A stretch of DNA of 64,000 bases, from the NCBI RefSeq assembly GCF_018138085.1, contig NZ_CP073105.1, positions 744,001 through 808,000 on the forward strand, read 5' to 3'. Positions 31,679 to 40,639 of the stretch are shown piece by piece. The stretch is from Stutzerimonas stutzeri. Lineage in GTDB: Bacteria > Pseudomonadota > Gammaproteobacteria > Pseudomonadales > Pseudomonadaceae. The notes under the pieces were generated by a model. The model had not been told where the DNA came from, searched no databases, and saw nothing but the letters and a program-made list of their open reading frames with translations. The position numbers and the translations under genes are program-made. Position 1 is the stretch's first letter; each line of letters begins with the position of its first letter.

Positions 31679-34600
31679 TTACTCCCCTATTGGACGCCAG
31701 CTCTGACGGCCGAGACTGGAAGGGTCTGGGAAAACCGGCTTGCATTCGAGGCCGGTGCATAGCTCGTATTTAGCGTCTGGGCCTTGCCCCAAGGTCAGGC
31801 CACCCTCGCCGTCCTGCCGTACCGCGGAGATGACCGTGTCAGGACTGTTGGCACTACGATGATCGACGAAAGCATGGTACAGAGTGCGCCCCCCTGTCTG
31901 GGGATTGATCGCGTATGTCCAGGTTTCGACACCCGCCGAGCAGGGGTCTGCATTAGGGACTAGCGTCTGGAAAAACAAGGTCCTTCCTAAAGTGACCATA
32001 TTCTCGATCATCATCTCGCTACCAAGCTTCAGATCAAAGAACCATCCATACTTAAGTCCCTCATTGTCGGTCCACTGGGCCGTTGTCGATGATGGCGGAA
32101 TGGCCCACTTAACGCCGTTTTCACTCAATAGACGGGCATCTCGACCAGTTACTTCGCTTTCAAGCGTTGTGTTCATCGACTGAGCCTGAAGTTTTTCTCT
32201 GGTCAAGCTAGCTGGCTGCAAGCTGCCGTTGGGGTTGAGAGTATCGGTGTCCCAGATGCCATAGATGCTTTGCGTCGTGGATGAGCCGTCCTTGTCACCC
32301 TCTTCGAAATATTTGCCCGTACCGAAAACAACCAAATAACCGTGCAGTGTGGGATGGCGGATGATGGAGGGCGCTGCGGTGATGGGTTGGCGTGCACCCG
32401 TGTCAGTGACTGCTTTGAAAATTGGCTTGTTGGAATAAGAGACCTTGAATCCAATTTCCGCCGTGTTTGTTTCATTCTCCTGACGGGTATAAGGGGCCAC
32501 CATGTCTTCTGGAGTAAGGTTGAACCGCCAAAGATTACCCTGAAGATCGCCGGCGTATGCGAAGTCCGCCACGCCGTCCGCATTGAAGTCGGCCAGCTTT
32601 GGGGTAGACAGGCCATTGGCTACGCCTTTTTCGCCGGTGACTTCCAGGCTCTTGGTGAGTTTGCCGGTCTCCATGTCGATAATCAGCAGCGCTGCCTTGC
32701 CGCTGTCCTTGTTGGTGCTGTCATAACCATTGCCGGTAACCACAGCCCACTTGCCGTTATGTAATCTCGCTATCGTGGGTTGTGGGAAACTGTAACCCAA
32801 ACGCACGTTATTACTGCTAGGGATCGAGCTGTCATGGAATTCCCACAACAATTTGATCTCAGCAGGATCGGTTACATCCAGTGCGAACAACCCCTTCCCG
32901 CCAGCGCGTAACGTGCCAACCAGCACGGTGCGCCATGCTCCGGCTATATAAACGTCGGCAACAACTGGGGAGCCATCGACATAAAACTGATGGTGAGCGC
33001 CCTGATAGTTCTTACCCGTCAGTTTGTGGAGCTTTGGGAAAACCGCAGTTGGAACGAACGCGAAAGCTTCCTGTCCCGAGGACGCGTCGAAGCCGTGCAG
33101 CATCCCGTCATTGACGCCAACATAGACACGAGGTGCACGTTTCTGCTGCAGCTTGACAAAGTCGGCGTACTTGCTCCCCGGATGTAGGCGCTCGGCATAG
33201 CTGCTCAAATAACGAGCACCGCGCACGGTCACCGGCTTTGAAGCAATCATGTCGCCAAGGATGGTATGGCGCTTACGAAACAGAACTTCCTCCTTGCTGC
33301 GATCACCCTTAAGAAAATTCAAGCGAAGCTGTGCGTTTGTGTAATCTGTCTCCAGCGTGTCGCCATCATCCGGATCCTGTCGCAAGAAATAGGCGAGAGT
33401 GCCAGGCGTTGCTGGGTCACCGGCTTGGCTCCACGTTAGCTCACTAAGGCCATCAGTATCTCGAAACGCTTCACCGGTAGGGGCAGCAATAGTTATGTTC
33501 CGGCTCGCACTACGGCTGGCGAGCTTGTCACGAGCACTCCACTCCTCTGTAGTCGTAGCCTCGTAAAGGCCGGCTACAGCATTGAGTGTTTTAGTCTTCA
33601 GGTAGCCCTTGATATCACCTGCCCAACTTTCGTTGCTTGAATAAGACGTCTGGTAGGCATAGCTCACCAATCCGCCTGTTCCGTCATCTAGCATGCCCGA
33701 GTTGATGGCCGGGCTGGCGGCAGACGTATTGCGTTCAGCAATACGGCTCAGAATTTTCTGAAACGCGGTAACCATATCCTCCGGCGAATCGACGCTGAAG
33801 AACTCCCCGCGCGAATTGATTGCTGCGTGCCAAAGCTCATAAACGTTCTGCTCTGCGTTGCTGGCAGGCGCTGGCCAGGCCGCCTGACCACTTAGAAATC
33901 TAGAATAGTCTCCGGTAAACGTGCTGCCTCCCCACGCAGGATTGATCAGCGTTCGAGTCAGACCTAGACCCAGCGTGTAATTAACCATGTGCTGCCAAGT
34001 GGCTGGATTATTTCTGGGGTTCCAGTACTGGAGATTTTCAGAATCGCTCGGGTCTGCAATGTAGGGTTTAACCTTATTATCAATACCCGGGGCTGCGTCC
34101 TCTGCCCAGTATTTGAAAGCTAGGTCCGCGAGTGTGTTGGAGCTATCGTCGCCAAATGGCGTCCGGGAGGAATAAGTTTTGCCGTCTGGCAATTTTCGAG
34201 ACGTCCCGTCATAGTTTCCGATACCGATACTGGTGCTTTCATTCCAAACCCCGTCTGTCATCAATATATGATAGGAAGGTCGGCAAGAAAACTTTGCGCC
34301 AATGGAGGAGCCTGGAGAGTCTGCCCAAGGCCCATTTACGTCCGTGCGCTTCAGGAACTCTCCTGCCCGCTGTGTCGCTGCGCGTAATGGTGTTGATCCT
34401 GATGCAGGGATATCTGAAAGCCAATCAAAAAAGCTTTGCCGTTGACTTCCGGAAAAGTTTCTCAGGTAGTTTGGGAATGACCCTGTTCGGCCCGAGCATG
34501 ATCCGCTTCCTATTCCTTGGCAGGAGTTAAGCATTTGCCACGTAATCCGTACGTTTTCTGGCAAGCTGTGGAAAGCTAGATTGGCTGCTGTTGCAGTGGC

Positions 34601-35263
34601 GAGCGATCGCGTGCGATAGAAAGAATACCAGTTAGCAAAGTTTTGTTGCTCTGTGCTCGGGACCGATACGCGGGTGTAACAACTGTTATTGCTGATTTGG
34701 GAATCCGTGCAGATATCTGACCTGAAGTTATAATAGTACGCCGCAGTGCCGTTTCTATAGCTTCCAGATACTGAAAATGGATGTGAGGCAAATGTCTGGC
34801 CAGTGCTGCCCGGGGTATAGCTCTTGGTAGCAAGATAGTCACTGCTCAGGTTGATACTTCCCTTAGCTGGCGAATATCCGTCTATGGGGGCATTCGTAAA
34901 GGTTGGCTTAGGGTAGGAGGTGACAGTGGTCAGGCCAGTGCTCGCGTTGTAGCTGAGCTTTTTAGGTAATTCGTATTTTGCTGCTGGATTATAATACATG
35001 GGGTTGTAGCGTGAGGCGAAATACCGCGCTTGCGACGCGTTTCTGTCTGTCCTGGCATCGCCGCTAATGCCGTCGGGCGCATATGCATAGGACATACTTC
35101 CAGAGTCGTCAAGTGTCACAAGCAGGTTAGGTGCAACCCCTTCGGTAAGCGATAAAGGTTGTTGAGATATTGCGGCGCTCAAACTAAAAGGAGCAGATAA
35201 GATGGCCGAGCCAAGGGCTGCCGCGATGAGGGTTTTTACACCGTCGGAATATTTAGCGCTCAT
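31679..35263 (-). CDS. pilY1: Type IV pilus tip adhesin PilY1
   Basis: 1194-residue secreted tip protein. A signal peptide (about residues 1-31, ending SLSAA) is followed by an N-terminal von Willebrand A-like region with metal site DDSGSMSYAY (D52, S54, S56) and later ILMTDGVWN. The C-terminal PilY1 beta-propeller has VNDGMLHGFDASSGQEAFAF, GSPVVADVY and a calcium-binding loop DFNADGVADFAYAGD (about residues 890-904). PilY1 promotes extension by countering PilT and signals surface contact through PilXWV. I see no RGD motif of the kind reported in PAO1 PilY1. The gene is noticeably more AT-rich than ileS or radA. Confidence 0.95.
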   Translation of the reverse strand: MSAKYSDGVKTLIAAALGSAILSAPFSLSAAISQQPLSLTEGVAPNLLVTLDDSGSMSYAYAPDGISGDARTDRNASQARYFASRYNPMYYNPAAKYELPKKLSYNASTGLTTVTSYPKPTFTNAPIDGYSPAKGSINLSSDYLATKSYTPGSTGQTFASHPFSVSGSYRNGTAAYYYNFRSDICTDSQISNNSCYTRVSVPSTEQQNFANWYSFYRTRSLATATAANLAFHSLPENVRITWQMLNSCQGIGSGSCSGRTGSFPNYLRNFSGSQRQSFFDWLSDIPASGSTPLRAATQRAGEFLKRTDVNGPWADSPGSSIGAKFSCRPSYHILMTDGVWNESTSIGIGNYDGTSRKLPDGKTYSSRTPFGDDSSNTLADLAFKYWAEDAAPGIDNKVKPYIADPSDSENLQYWNPRNNPATWQHMVNYTLGLGLTRTLINPAWGGSTFTGDYSRFLSGQAAWPAPASNAEQNVYELWHAAINSRGEFFSVDSPEDMVTAFQKILSRIAERNTSAASPAINSGMLDDGTGGLVSYAYQTSYSSNESWAGDIKGYLKTKTLNAVAGLYEATTTEEWSARDKLASRSASRNITIAAPTGEAFRDTDGLSELTWSQAGDPATPGTLAYFLRQDPDDGDTLETDYTNAQLRLNFLKGDRSKEEVLFRKRHTILGDMIASKPVTVRGARYLSSYAERLHPGSKYADFVKLQQKRAPRVYVGVNDGMLHGFDASSGQEAFAFVPTAVFPKLHKLTGKNYQGAHHQFYVDGSPVVADVYIAGAWRTVLVGTLRAGGKGLFALDVTDPAEIKLLWEFHDSSIPSSNNVRLGYSFPQPTIARLHNGKWAVVTGNGYDSTNKDSGKAALLIIDMETGKLTKSLEVTGEKGVANGLSTPKLADFNADGVADFAYAGDLQGNLWRFNLTPEDMVAPYTRQENETNTAEIGFKVSYSNKPIFKAVTDTGARQPITAAPSIIRHPTLHGYLVVFGTGKYFEEGDKDGSSTTQSIYGIWDTDTLNPNGSLQPASLTREKLQAQSMNTTLESEVTGRDARLLSENGVKWAIPPSSTTAQWTDNEGLKYGWFFDLKLGSEMMIENMVTLGRTLFFQTLVPNADPCSAGVETWTYAINPQTGGRTLYHAFVDHRSANSPDTVISAVRQDGEGGLTLGQGPDAKYELCTGLECKPVFPDPSSLGRQSWRPIGE

Positions 35264-35274
35264 GTCCTTATTCC

Positions 35275-35940
35275 TTAATTATTCAGGCCGACGTAGACAT
35301 TGGCGGCTGTAGACTGCACGGCTAGCCGGTCGTCAGCTTGTCCATTTATCTGATAGAAGTAAGTGCCTCGGCCTTCCATGACTGCTCCATATTCGGCATT
35401 CAAGGCGGTAGCGTCGTCCTCGCCAACCGTAATCAGGTGCGTATTCCAGTACACGCCGAAATCAGTAGATGTCACGTTGTCATTTCCCGCGATCCTGCCC
35501 CGGTAAGGCATCCAGGTGACGAACTCGGTTGTGCCGGCGGCATCCGTGTCGGCGCCCGATTTGTTTTCAGCCAAACTGTTTTTAAGGTACTTCAACGGGT
35601 CGAGCATAAAGCTTAGTCGATCGGCTTCACCACTAATGTTAAGCAGGCAAGGGCGGTTGGCACCGTTCGACTGCAGTACATTGTCCTTCTGGCAATTAGT
35701 TTGGTTGGGTTCAAGTTTGTCGCGCAGGTATGCCGGGCCATAGAAGCGGAATTCAGCTTCCCGTAATGCAGCATTGGCTGCTCCCTGCAAGCGCAAGTTC
35801 TCTGCGCGATTGCCGGTTATTCTGGATTCCAGCACGACGCCGCGCATGCTGGAAACAGCGAGTACGGTCATAATGAGGAGCATTACAAGTGCTACCAGCA
35901 ACGTAGCGCCGCGCTCCTTGGAAGGCAGAAAATCGGTCAT
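35275..35940 (-). CDS. pilX: Type IV minor pilin PilX (GspK-like)
   Basis: 221-residue minor pilin. The leader KERG is followed by ATLLVALVMLLIMTVLAVSS; the residue at +5 is Val, not the Glu found in the other minor pilins here. Missing Glu5 is characteristic of GspK-type tip pseudopilins, in line with PilX capping the initiating complex. The C-terminal globular part has paired cysteines (QTNCQKDN and RPCLLN). It is 11 bp from pilY1 and overlaps pilW by 4 bp. Confidence 0.92.
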   Translation of the reverse strand: MTDFLPSKERGATLLVALVMLLIMTVLAVSSMRGVVLESRITGNRAENLRLQGAANAALREAEFRFYGPAYLRDKLEPNQTNCQKDNVLQSNGANRPCLLNISGEADRLSFMLDPLKYLKNSLAENKSGADTDAAGTTEFVTWMPYRGRIAGNDNVTSTDFGVYWNTHLITVGEDDATALNAEYGAVMEGRGTYFYQINGQADDRLAVQSTAANVYVGLNN

Positions 35941-36794
35941 GGCATCAAATTCCTGATGGTCTGTGTAGCGTGGGCTACCTGATAGATGCGGTTGCGATCT
36001 CCATCAGCGAGGCGCGCTTTTACCGTGGCGTCAGCGGCGTCATACCACTTGTTGTAAACCAGTGATTCGCTATCCCTCTGGTCTTCGTTACTGGCAAGTA
36101 GGATGGAGTAACGCACCGCGCGTATCGGGCCGCTGCTTTCGCTCCATGTGCTTGCACTCACGAAGCGGTTACTGCCATCCGTAAGCTTTCTTTCCAGTAA
36201 GTCTTTGCTGCCTACTCCAAACTCAAGACGAAAGTCGGCAACACCGGCGATCAACTCTACATAGCTGGGATTGGCGACAGTTACATTGCTGCATTCCAAA
36301 GTACCTGAGTTCAGAGCTTTCGAATCAGTACCAGGAACGTACTTGATGGCCAGAACAATCAGGCTGCTAGTGGGTGGAGGCTTGAACGCAGTAGTGTCGG
36401 TGAATGCTGGGCTGGCATTGCCATGGCAATCGAGTTCACCACTGACTACTGGCTGATAGCGTAAGCATATGCCTTGTCCGTCGGTAGTCACGGAAACTGC
36501 GCTTCCTTTGCCGAACTCTTTGCATCCCGGATAGGATTTCGCTGGGAATGCTTCTTCGATCAACTGGTCTGGCGCGCGGCGGTAGCCCGCTTTGCCGAGG
36601 TATTCGTTAAGTATCAGAGCAGCAAAGCGGCTGTTTTCTTGGTTGCCGGTCTGGTTCTGCTGAAAGAGCTGAGTGCGTTTGTTGTCCAGATATATCTGGC
36701 TTATGCCGAGGAGCAAAAAGCTGCTGATGGCGAGGGCTACCAGAAGCTCGATCATCGACAGCCCGCGCTGCGCAGTGAGTTTATGAGATCTCAT
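35937..36794 (-). CDS. pilW: Type IV minor pilin PilW
   Basis: 285-residue minor pilin with leader ending AQRG and transmembrane helix LSMIELLVALAISSFLLLGI; Glu5 is present. The large periplasmic domain contains several cysteines (YPGCKEFG, ICLRYQ, LDCHGN, LECSNV). PilW belongs with FimU, PilV and PilX in the complex that primes pilus assembly and places PilY1 at the tip. Overlaps pilX and pilV by 4 bp on both sides, indicating coupled translation. Confidence 0.93.
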   Translation of the reverse strand: MRSHKLTAQRGLSMIELLVALAISSFLLLGISQIYLDNKRTQLFQQNQTGNQENSRFAALILNEYLGKAGYRRAPDQLIEEAFPAKSYPGCKEFGKGSAVSVTTDGQGICLRYQPVVSGELDCHGNASPAFTDTTAFKPPPTSSLIVLAIKYVPGTDSKALNSGTLECSNVTVANPSYVELIAGVADFRLEFGVGSKDLLERKLTDGSNRFVSASTWSESSGPIRAVRYSILLASNEDQRDSESLVYNKWYDAADATVKARLADGDRNRIYQVAHATQTIRNLMP

Positions 36795-37351
36795 AGTTCA
36801 ACTCGAGTTCTGTAAATGCAGGTGGTTTCGTTGGGCGCTCTGTCATCAGGACAGGTGCCGGCTTTTACTGTCCATGCCAGTTGAATTTCCAACATGGAGC
36901 CTTTGCTATCGCAGGTGCCTGGTGTAGAGCTGCGGCAGACATAGAAGGCGTCTTTAAATATGGTCGCTGCGTTCGGGAGCGTTGTCTGCGCTAGTTCTAC
37001 CCAGCAATTACGCATTTCCAGTGCGCTTTTAGGGTTGCTTACACACGCCACTGGGGCAGTTGAGAATTCACTTCCCGCTTCTTTGTAAAACAGCGAGGTA
37101 TCCTTGAAACCGCTATAAAAAGGCTCTTTCGGCGGCGCCTTTTCGAACAGCTCTGCGGGGTTGGCTCGAAGAATTTCGACATATTCGTCTGCCAGCATCA
37201 CCGCTGAGTTTCTCTGAACCGAGTCTTGCGTGTACTGGATGCTGCGACCTTGCATCGCTACCATGCCAAGGATACCGATAGTGGTGAGTACGAGAGTCAC
37301 CATCACTTCGATCAAGCTAAAGCCTTTACTATGTTTCATGCTCGTCCTCAT
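36791..37351 (-). CDS. pilV: Type IV minor pilin PilV
   Basis: About 186 residues (start at 37351, or 37339 at MKHSKG). The prepilin motif is KG|FSLIEVMVTLVLTTIGILG with Glu5. The periplasmic domain has four or more cysteines including VACVSNPK, MRNCWVEL, YVCRSSTPGTCDSKG. Overlaps fimU by 4 bp at its start and pilW by 4 bp at its end. PilV in PAO1 also takes part in surface sensing with PilY1. Confidence 0.92.
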   Translation of the reverse strand: MRTSMKHSKGFSLIEVMVTLVLTTIGILGMVAMQGRSIQYTQDSVQRNSAVMLADEYVEILRANPAELFEKAPPKEPFYSGFKDTSLFYKEAGSEFSTAPVACVSNPKSALEMRNCWVELAQTTLPNAATIFKDAFYVCRSSTPGTCDSKGSMLEIQLAWTVKAGTCPDDRAPNETTCIYRTRVEL

Positions 37352-37824
37352 GGCTCGCAGCTAGCCAAGTCGCTGCCGTCAACGTCTATTCCGCGCGGAT
37401 GCAACCGCGCTGCTCCACTGGACTGCACCTCTACGACGAATCCAGTGGCGGGATTGCCATCGAGGCAGAGCGTAACGACGGCCGGGGTCGCGGTGCCGTT
37501 CGCCCGATAGGTTACGGTTGCTACATTTGCGAGCATCTGCGCTTGAGCAGGAATGTGTTCAAGTTGGCGCTCGTTGCTGCCGAAGCTGAGAACCCAGGGG
37601 CCATCATCGTCTACTGCAATCGCAGCGGTAGTCCTTTGCGTCACTGCCTGGCTGCGGGCGAACTGTAGAAAGCCGACTAGCTCCTCGGCTTTGCTCTGCA
37701 AGCGTGTCTTCTGAATCAAGAACGTGAAATTTGGCACGGCTATAGCCACCACTATGGTTAGCAATGCCAGGGTGATCATCAGTTCGATCAGGGTGAATCC
37801 ATGCATGTCGCGACGGCGTGACAT
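37348..37824 (-). CDS. fimU: Type IV minor pilin FimU
   Basis: 158-residue GspH-like minor pilin. Leader MSRRRDMHG is cut before [20 protein letters not shown]; Glu5 present. A GspH/FimT domain follows (LQSKAEELVGFLQFARSQAV, then WVLSFG). Cysteines near the C-terminus (VTLCLDGN, SDLASCEP) may pair. It opens the seven-gene minor pilin unit; the 155-bp gap upstream holds a perfect CRP/Vfr palindrome. AlgR and Vfr-linked control is known for the PAO1 operon. Confidence 0.93.
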   Translation of the reverse strand: MSRRRDMHGFTLIELMITLALLTIVVAIAVPNFTFLIQKTRLQSKAEELVGFLQFARSQAVTQRTTAAIAVDDDGPWVLSFGSNERQLEHIPAQAQMLANVATVTYRANGTATPAVVTLCLDGNPATGFVVEVQSSGAARLHPRGIDVDGSDLASCEP

Positions 37825-37939
37825 GGTGTGCTCCGTTGAAATTCTTGAGCGGATAATGGGTTTGTAGTGGTTTGTTGTCCTGAGTCTGGTGATGATCGGC
37901 CAGTTTGTGGCGATGGCCGGTAAAGGCTCGTTCTGCTTG

Positions 37940-37955
37940 TGTGAAGCGCTTCACA
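37940..37955 (-). promoter_or_regulatory. Perfect CRP/Vfr-type operator upstream of fimU
   Basis: TGTGAAGCGCTTCACA is a perfect 16-bp palindrome that fits TGTGA-N6-TCACA exactly. Its centre is about 123 bp before the fimU start and about 100 bp upstream of a weak candidate promoter (AGGACA-17-CATTAT, minus strand). It lies between fimT and fimU, not inside a gene. Confidence 0.65.
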
Positions 37956-37979
37956 AGAAGGGCGCGACGCACCGGGACT

Positions 37980-38480
37980 TCATCTGTCGCTACAGAGCGT
38001 GCTGTCTGCATTTTCCCTAGCGCTGGTTTCACGAACGCGGCCTTGGCGGCTGAGCTTGAGTTGCCAGGCAACTTTTGTGTCGTGGCACTGAAAGAAGGTC
38101 CCATTGTTTAGCGTTGTCCCGTTGCTACGGAATTGAACGCGTTTTCCCAACCCTTTCCACCGTAGTTGGTCCTCGATACTCAGTTGGGTGACATGGAGTA
38201 CTTGTCGGGAGCCGGTGTTACGGATCAACCAGCCGCCGACCCAATCGGAATTGCAGGTCGCTGAGTCCTTAGAACCACAGATCTCAACGGACTCTTTCCT
38301 AATGACGGCGGCCGCTCTGGTGCTCTGGATTGCCGACCAGACCTGATCCAGCAAAGCTTTCTGGCGGCTTCTCGTAATTAGAGTATCAAGCGTCGGGGCA
38401 GCCAACGAAATGACCACCCCAGCTATTGCCATCGTGGTCAACAGTTCTATAAGCGTAAAGCCTTGACTTCGGTTCGCCAT
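37980..38480 (-). CDS. fimT: Type IV minor pilin-like protein FimT
   Basis: 166-residue GspH/FimT-domain pilin-like protein. Leader MANRSQG, then FTLIELLTTMAIAGVVISLA with Glu5. The mature domain has ALLDQVWSAIQSTRAAAVIR, cysteines in EICGSKDSATCNSDW and a basic tail (KLSRQGRVRET). FimT in Legionella and some pseudomonad relatives binds DNA in natural transformation, which would suit the naturally competent P. stutzeri group. Start 38480 has AAAGGA upstream; the longer frame to 38498 is less likely. Confidence 0.88.
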   Translation of the reverse strand: MANRSQGFTLIELLTTMAIAGVVISLAAPTLDTLITRSRQKALLDQVWSAIQSTRAAAVIRKESVEICGSKDSATCNSDWVGGWLIRNTGSRQVLHVTQLSIEDQLRWKGLGKRVQFRSNGTTLNNGTFFQCHDTKVAWQLKLSRQGRVRETSARENADSTLCSDR

Positions 38481-38604
38481 AGTGCGGTTCCTTTGCACGT
38501 ATGATATTCAGCCTTCCTGGCTGCTTTTTGTATTGGGTATCCAACGGTAGAGACGACCTTTTAAAGCAGCCTGCCATTTAGTCCAAGTTAAAATGGCTTG
38601 AAAT

Positions 38605-39720
38605 GTGAACCAGATGGAGAGGCTTGTGAGTTCAGAGGTGATCATCGTCGGTGGTGGCGTAATCGGCCTGCTATCAGCCTATCGGCTGGCCCAGGTTGGC
38701 AAACCGGTATTGCTTCTGGAGTCCAGCTTTGTTGGCACCGAAGCCTCCTGGGCCGGCGGCGGGATAGTTTCGCCACTTTATCCGTGGCGTTATAGCCCCG
38801 CGGTAACGGCGTTAGCGCATTGGTCGCAGGACTATTATCCGCAGCTAGGTGAGACGCTTTTTCAAGAGACGGGTATCGACCCCGAGGTCCACGAAACGGG
38901 GTTGTATTGGTTGGACCTGGAAGACGAGGATGCGGCGCTGGCATGGGCCGAGCGCGAGGGGCGCCCGCTGCGCCGGGTCGGCATCGACCAGGTGCATCTG
39001 ACTGTACCAGCTCTCGGCGCGGGCTTTGCCACGGCGATATATATGCCGGGTGTCGCCAATGTCCGCAATCCACGTTTGCTGCAGGCGCTGCGTGCTGCTT
39101 TAGCGAAGTTATCCAATGTAGCGATCGTCGAACAATGCCCCGTGAGCGGCTTCGTCCGTGAAGGTGCGCGTATCGTTGGAGTGCAAACAGCGCAGGGCGA
39201 GATGCGTGCCGAGCGCGTCGTCGTGGCGGCCGGCGCCTGGAGCGGCAAATTGCTGGCGACGCTTGGAATGGAACTGCCAGTCAAGCCGATGAAAGGCCAG
39301 ATGATCCTGTTCAAATGCGCCGAGGACTTCCTGCCGAGCATGGTGCTGGCCAAGCGGCGCTATGCGATTCCGCGGCGCGACGGCCATATCCTGGTGGGCA
39401 GCACGCTGGAAGATGTCGGTTTCGATAAGACGCCTACTGAAGATGCGCTGGAAAGCCTCAGGGCGACGTCTGTCGACTTGCTGCCCGCCTTGGCTGAGGC
39501 CGAGGTGGTCAAGCATTGGGCCGGGCTGCGGCCCGCATCGCCGGAAGGCATTCCTTATATCGGGCCGGTGCCTGGCCATGACGGGCTCTGGCTCAACTGC
39601 GGGCATTTCCGCAACGGCCTGGTGCTGGCGCCCGCTTCGTGCCAGTTGTTGGCGGACCTGATGCTCGAGCGAACGCCATGTATCGATCCCGAGCCGTACG
39701 CGCCGACTGGTCGGCTGTGA
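38605..39720 (+). CDS. thiO: Glycine oxidase / D-amino-acid oxidase family protein ThiO
   Basis: About 371 residues (ATG 38605, alternatives 38614 ATG or a GTG at 38626). An N-terminal FAD Rossmann motif is present (VIIVGGGVIGLLSAYRLA), then SWAGGGIVSPLYPWRY, FAD-binding RVVVAAGAWSG and the C-terminal GLRPASPEGIPYIGPVPG and NCGHFRNGLVLAP. These are typical of ThiO, which oxidises glycine to iminoacetate for the thiamine thiazole. It corresponds to PAO1 PA4548, next to fimT. No thi gene is adjacent. Confidence 0.88.
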   Translation: MNQMERLVSSEVIIVGGGVIGLLSAYRLAQVGKPVLLLESSFVGTEASWAGGGIVSPLYPWRYSPAVTALAHWSQDYYPQLGETLFQETGIDPEVHETGLYWLDLEDEDAALAWAEREGRPLRRVGIDQVHLTVPALGAGFATAIYMPGVANVRNPRLLQALRAALAKLSNVAIVEQCPVSGFVREGARIVGVQTAQGEMRAERVVVAAGAWSGKLLATLGMELPVKPMKGQMILFKCAEDFLPSMVLAKRRYAIPRRDGHILVGSTLEDVGFDKTPTEDALESLRATSVDLLPALAEAEVVKHWAGLRPASPEGIPYIGPVPGHDGLWLNCGHFRNGLVLAPASCQLLADLMLERTPCIDPEPYAPTGRL

Positions 39721-40146
39721 CGTCATCGAGTGAGTGAACGAAGGACATCGCGGCTGTCCCAACGCCGTGTGTTCACCGATTGCTTCGTCTTGGAGTGTTT
39801 CCAGCCCTTGGAGCGGTAATCGCGACAGGTCGCGCTCCGGAATATTTGGGTAACGCCGCTAGGTGGGATGCAGGCGCGCTCGCGGGCAGCGCCTCTGCTT
39901 CGGTGGCCATGTCGCGAGTTTCTTTCGCTGGCTCGGTTGCGCCTCTTACCTGGATTACCGCCTGGATCGGCTGCCAGCTGACTGCCGTGCGTTTCGCCGT
40001 GCTGCCCGTGTTTGCCATGCATTCGTGGGGCTGATCACGGCGATGGCAGGCGCAACCCTACGAGTGCGGTCCATTTGCTGATAAATTGGCGCGCTTTGAT
40101 GGCTCCGGCGTGCCGAGCCTCGTTTTTCTTCGCTCAAGAGGTTCGT
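39721..40146. other. Intergenic gap at a synteny junction, no gene supported
   Basis: About 425 bp between thiO and the SUI1-type gene. Open frames of 60-100 codons exist on both strands (39780-40034 plus; 39773-40018 minus) but none has a clear ribosome site or family match. The two flanking blocks are distant in P. aeruginosa (PA4548 and PA4840). Confidence 0.5.
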
Positions 40147-40518
40147 GTGGCCAAGAAAACCACTTCCTTTTCAGGCCTTGGTGGGCTGGTGTTTTCCACC
40201 GATGCCGGACGGCATTGCCCCGATTGCAGCCAGCCGCTGGATGCCTGTATCTGTAAACAGCCGGTCATTCCGGAAGGCGACGGTATCGCTCGGGTCCGCC
40301 GGGAGAGCAAAGGGCGCGGGGGCAAGACCGTGACGACCATCACCGGGGTGCCGCTGGCCGAAGCCGAGCTCAAGGAGCTTGCCAGCGCGCTCAAGCGTCG
40401 TTGCGGGACTGGCGGCGCGCTCAAGGACGGTGTCATCGAGATTCAGGGTGATCATGTTCAACTCCTGCTCGACGAACTGACCAAGCGTGGTTTCGAGGCG
40501 AAGAAGTCTGGTGGCTGA
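40147..40518 (+). CDS. SUI1/YciH-family translation factor
   Basis: 123-residue protein with a C-terminal SUI1 domain (RGGKTVTTITGVPLAEAELK, LKRRCGTGGALKDGVIEIQG). The N-terminal part has VFSTDAGRHCPDC and ACICKQP, four cysteines that may bind zinc. It starts with GTG at 40147 (VAKKTTSFSGLGG) behind AGAGG. Bacterial YciH resembles eIF1 and can influence start-codon fidelity. Located 121 bp before speA as in PAO1 PA4840-PA4839. Confidence 0.9.
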   Translation: MAKKTTSFSGLGGLVFSTDAGRHCPDCSQPLDACICKQPVIPEGDGIARVRRESKGRGGKTVTTITGVPLAEAELKELASALKRRCGTGGALKDGVIEIQGDHVQLLLDELTKRGFEAKKSGG

Positions 40519-40639
40519 GGCCATGTTCTGTTCAACGGCGCGCTTGCGCTTATTTCTGTGCGTACCGGCTGTCCAACCGGAGTCGCTCTTCTGTCGTCGC
40601 GCTATGCTCGGCAGGCCCACCCACTCTCAGGAGGCTTAG

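Noticed and set aside
39780..40034. Possible 84-aa membrane protein before the SUI1 gene
   Set aside because: No ribosome site and no recognisable family; it could be real but is not supported.
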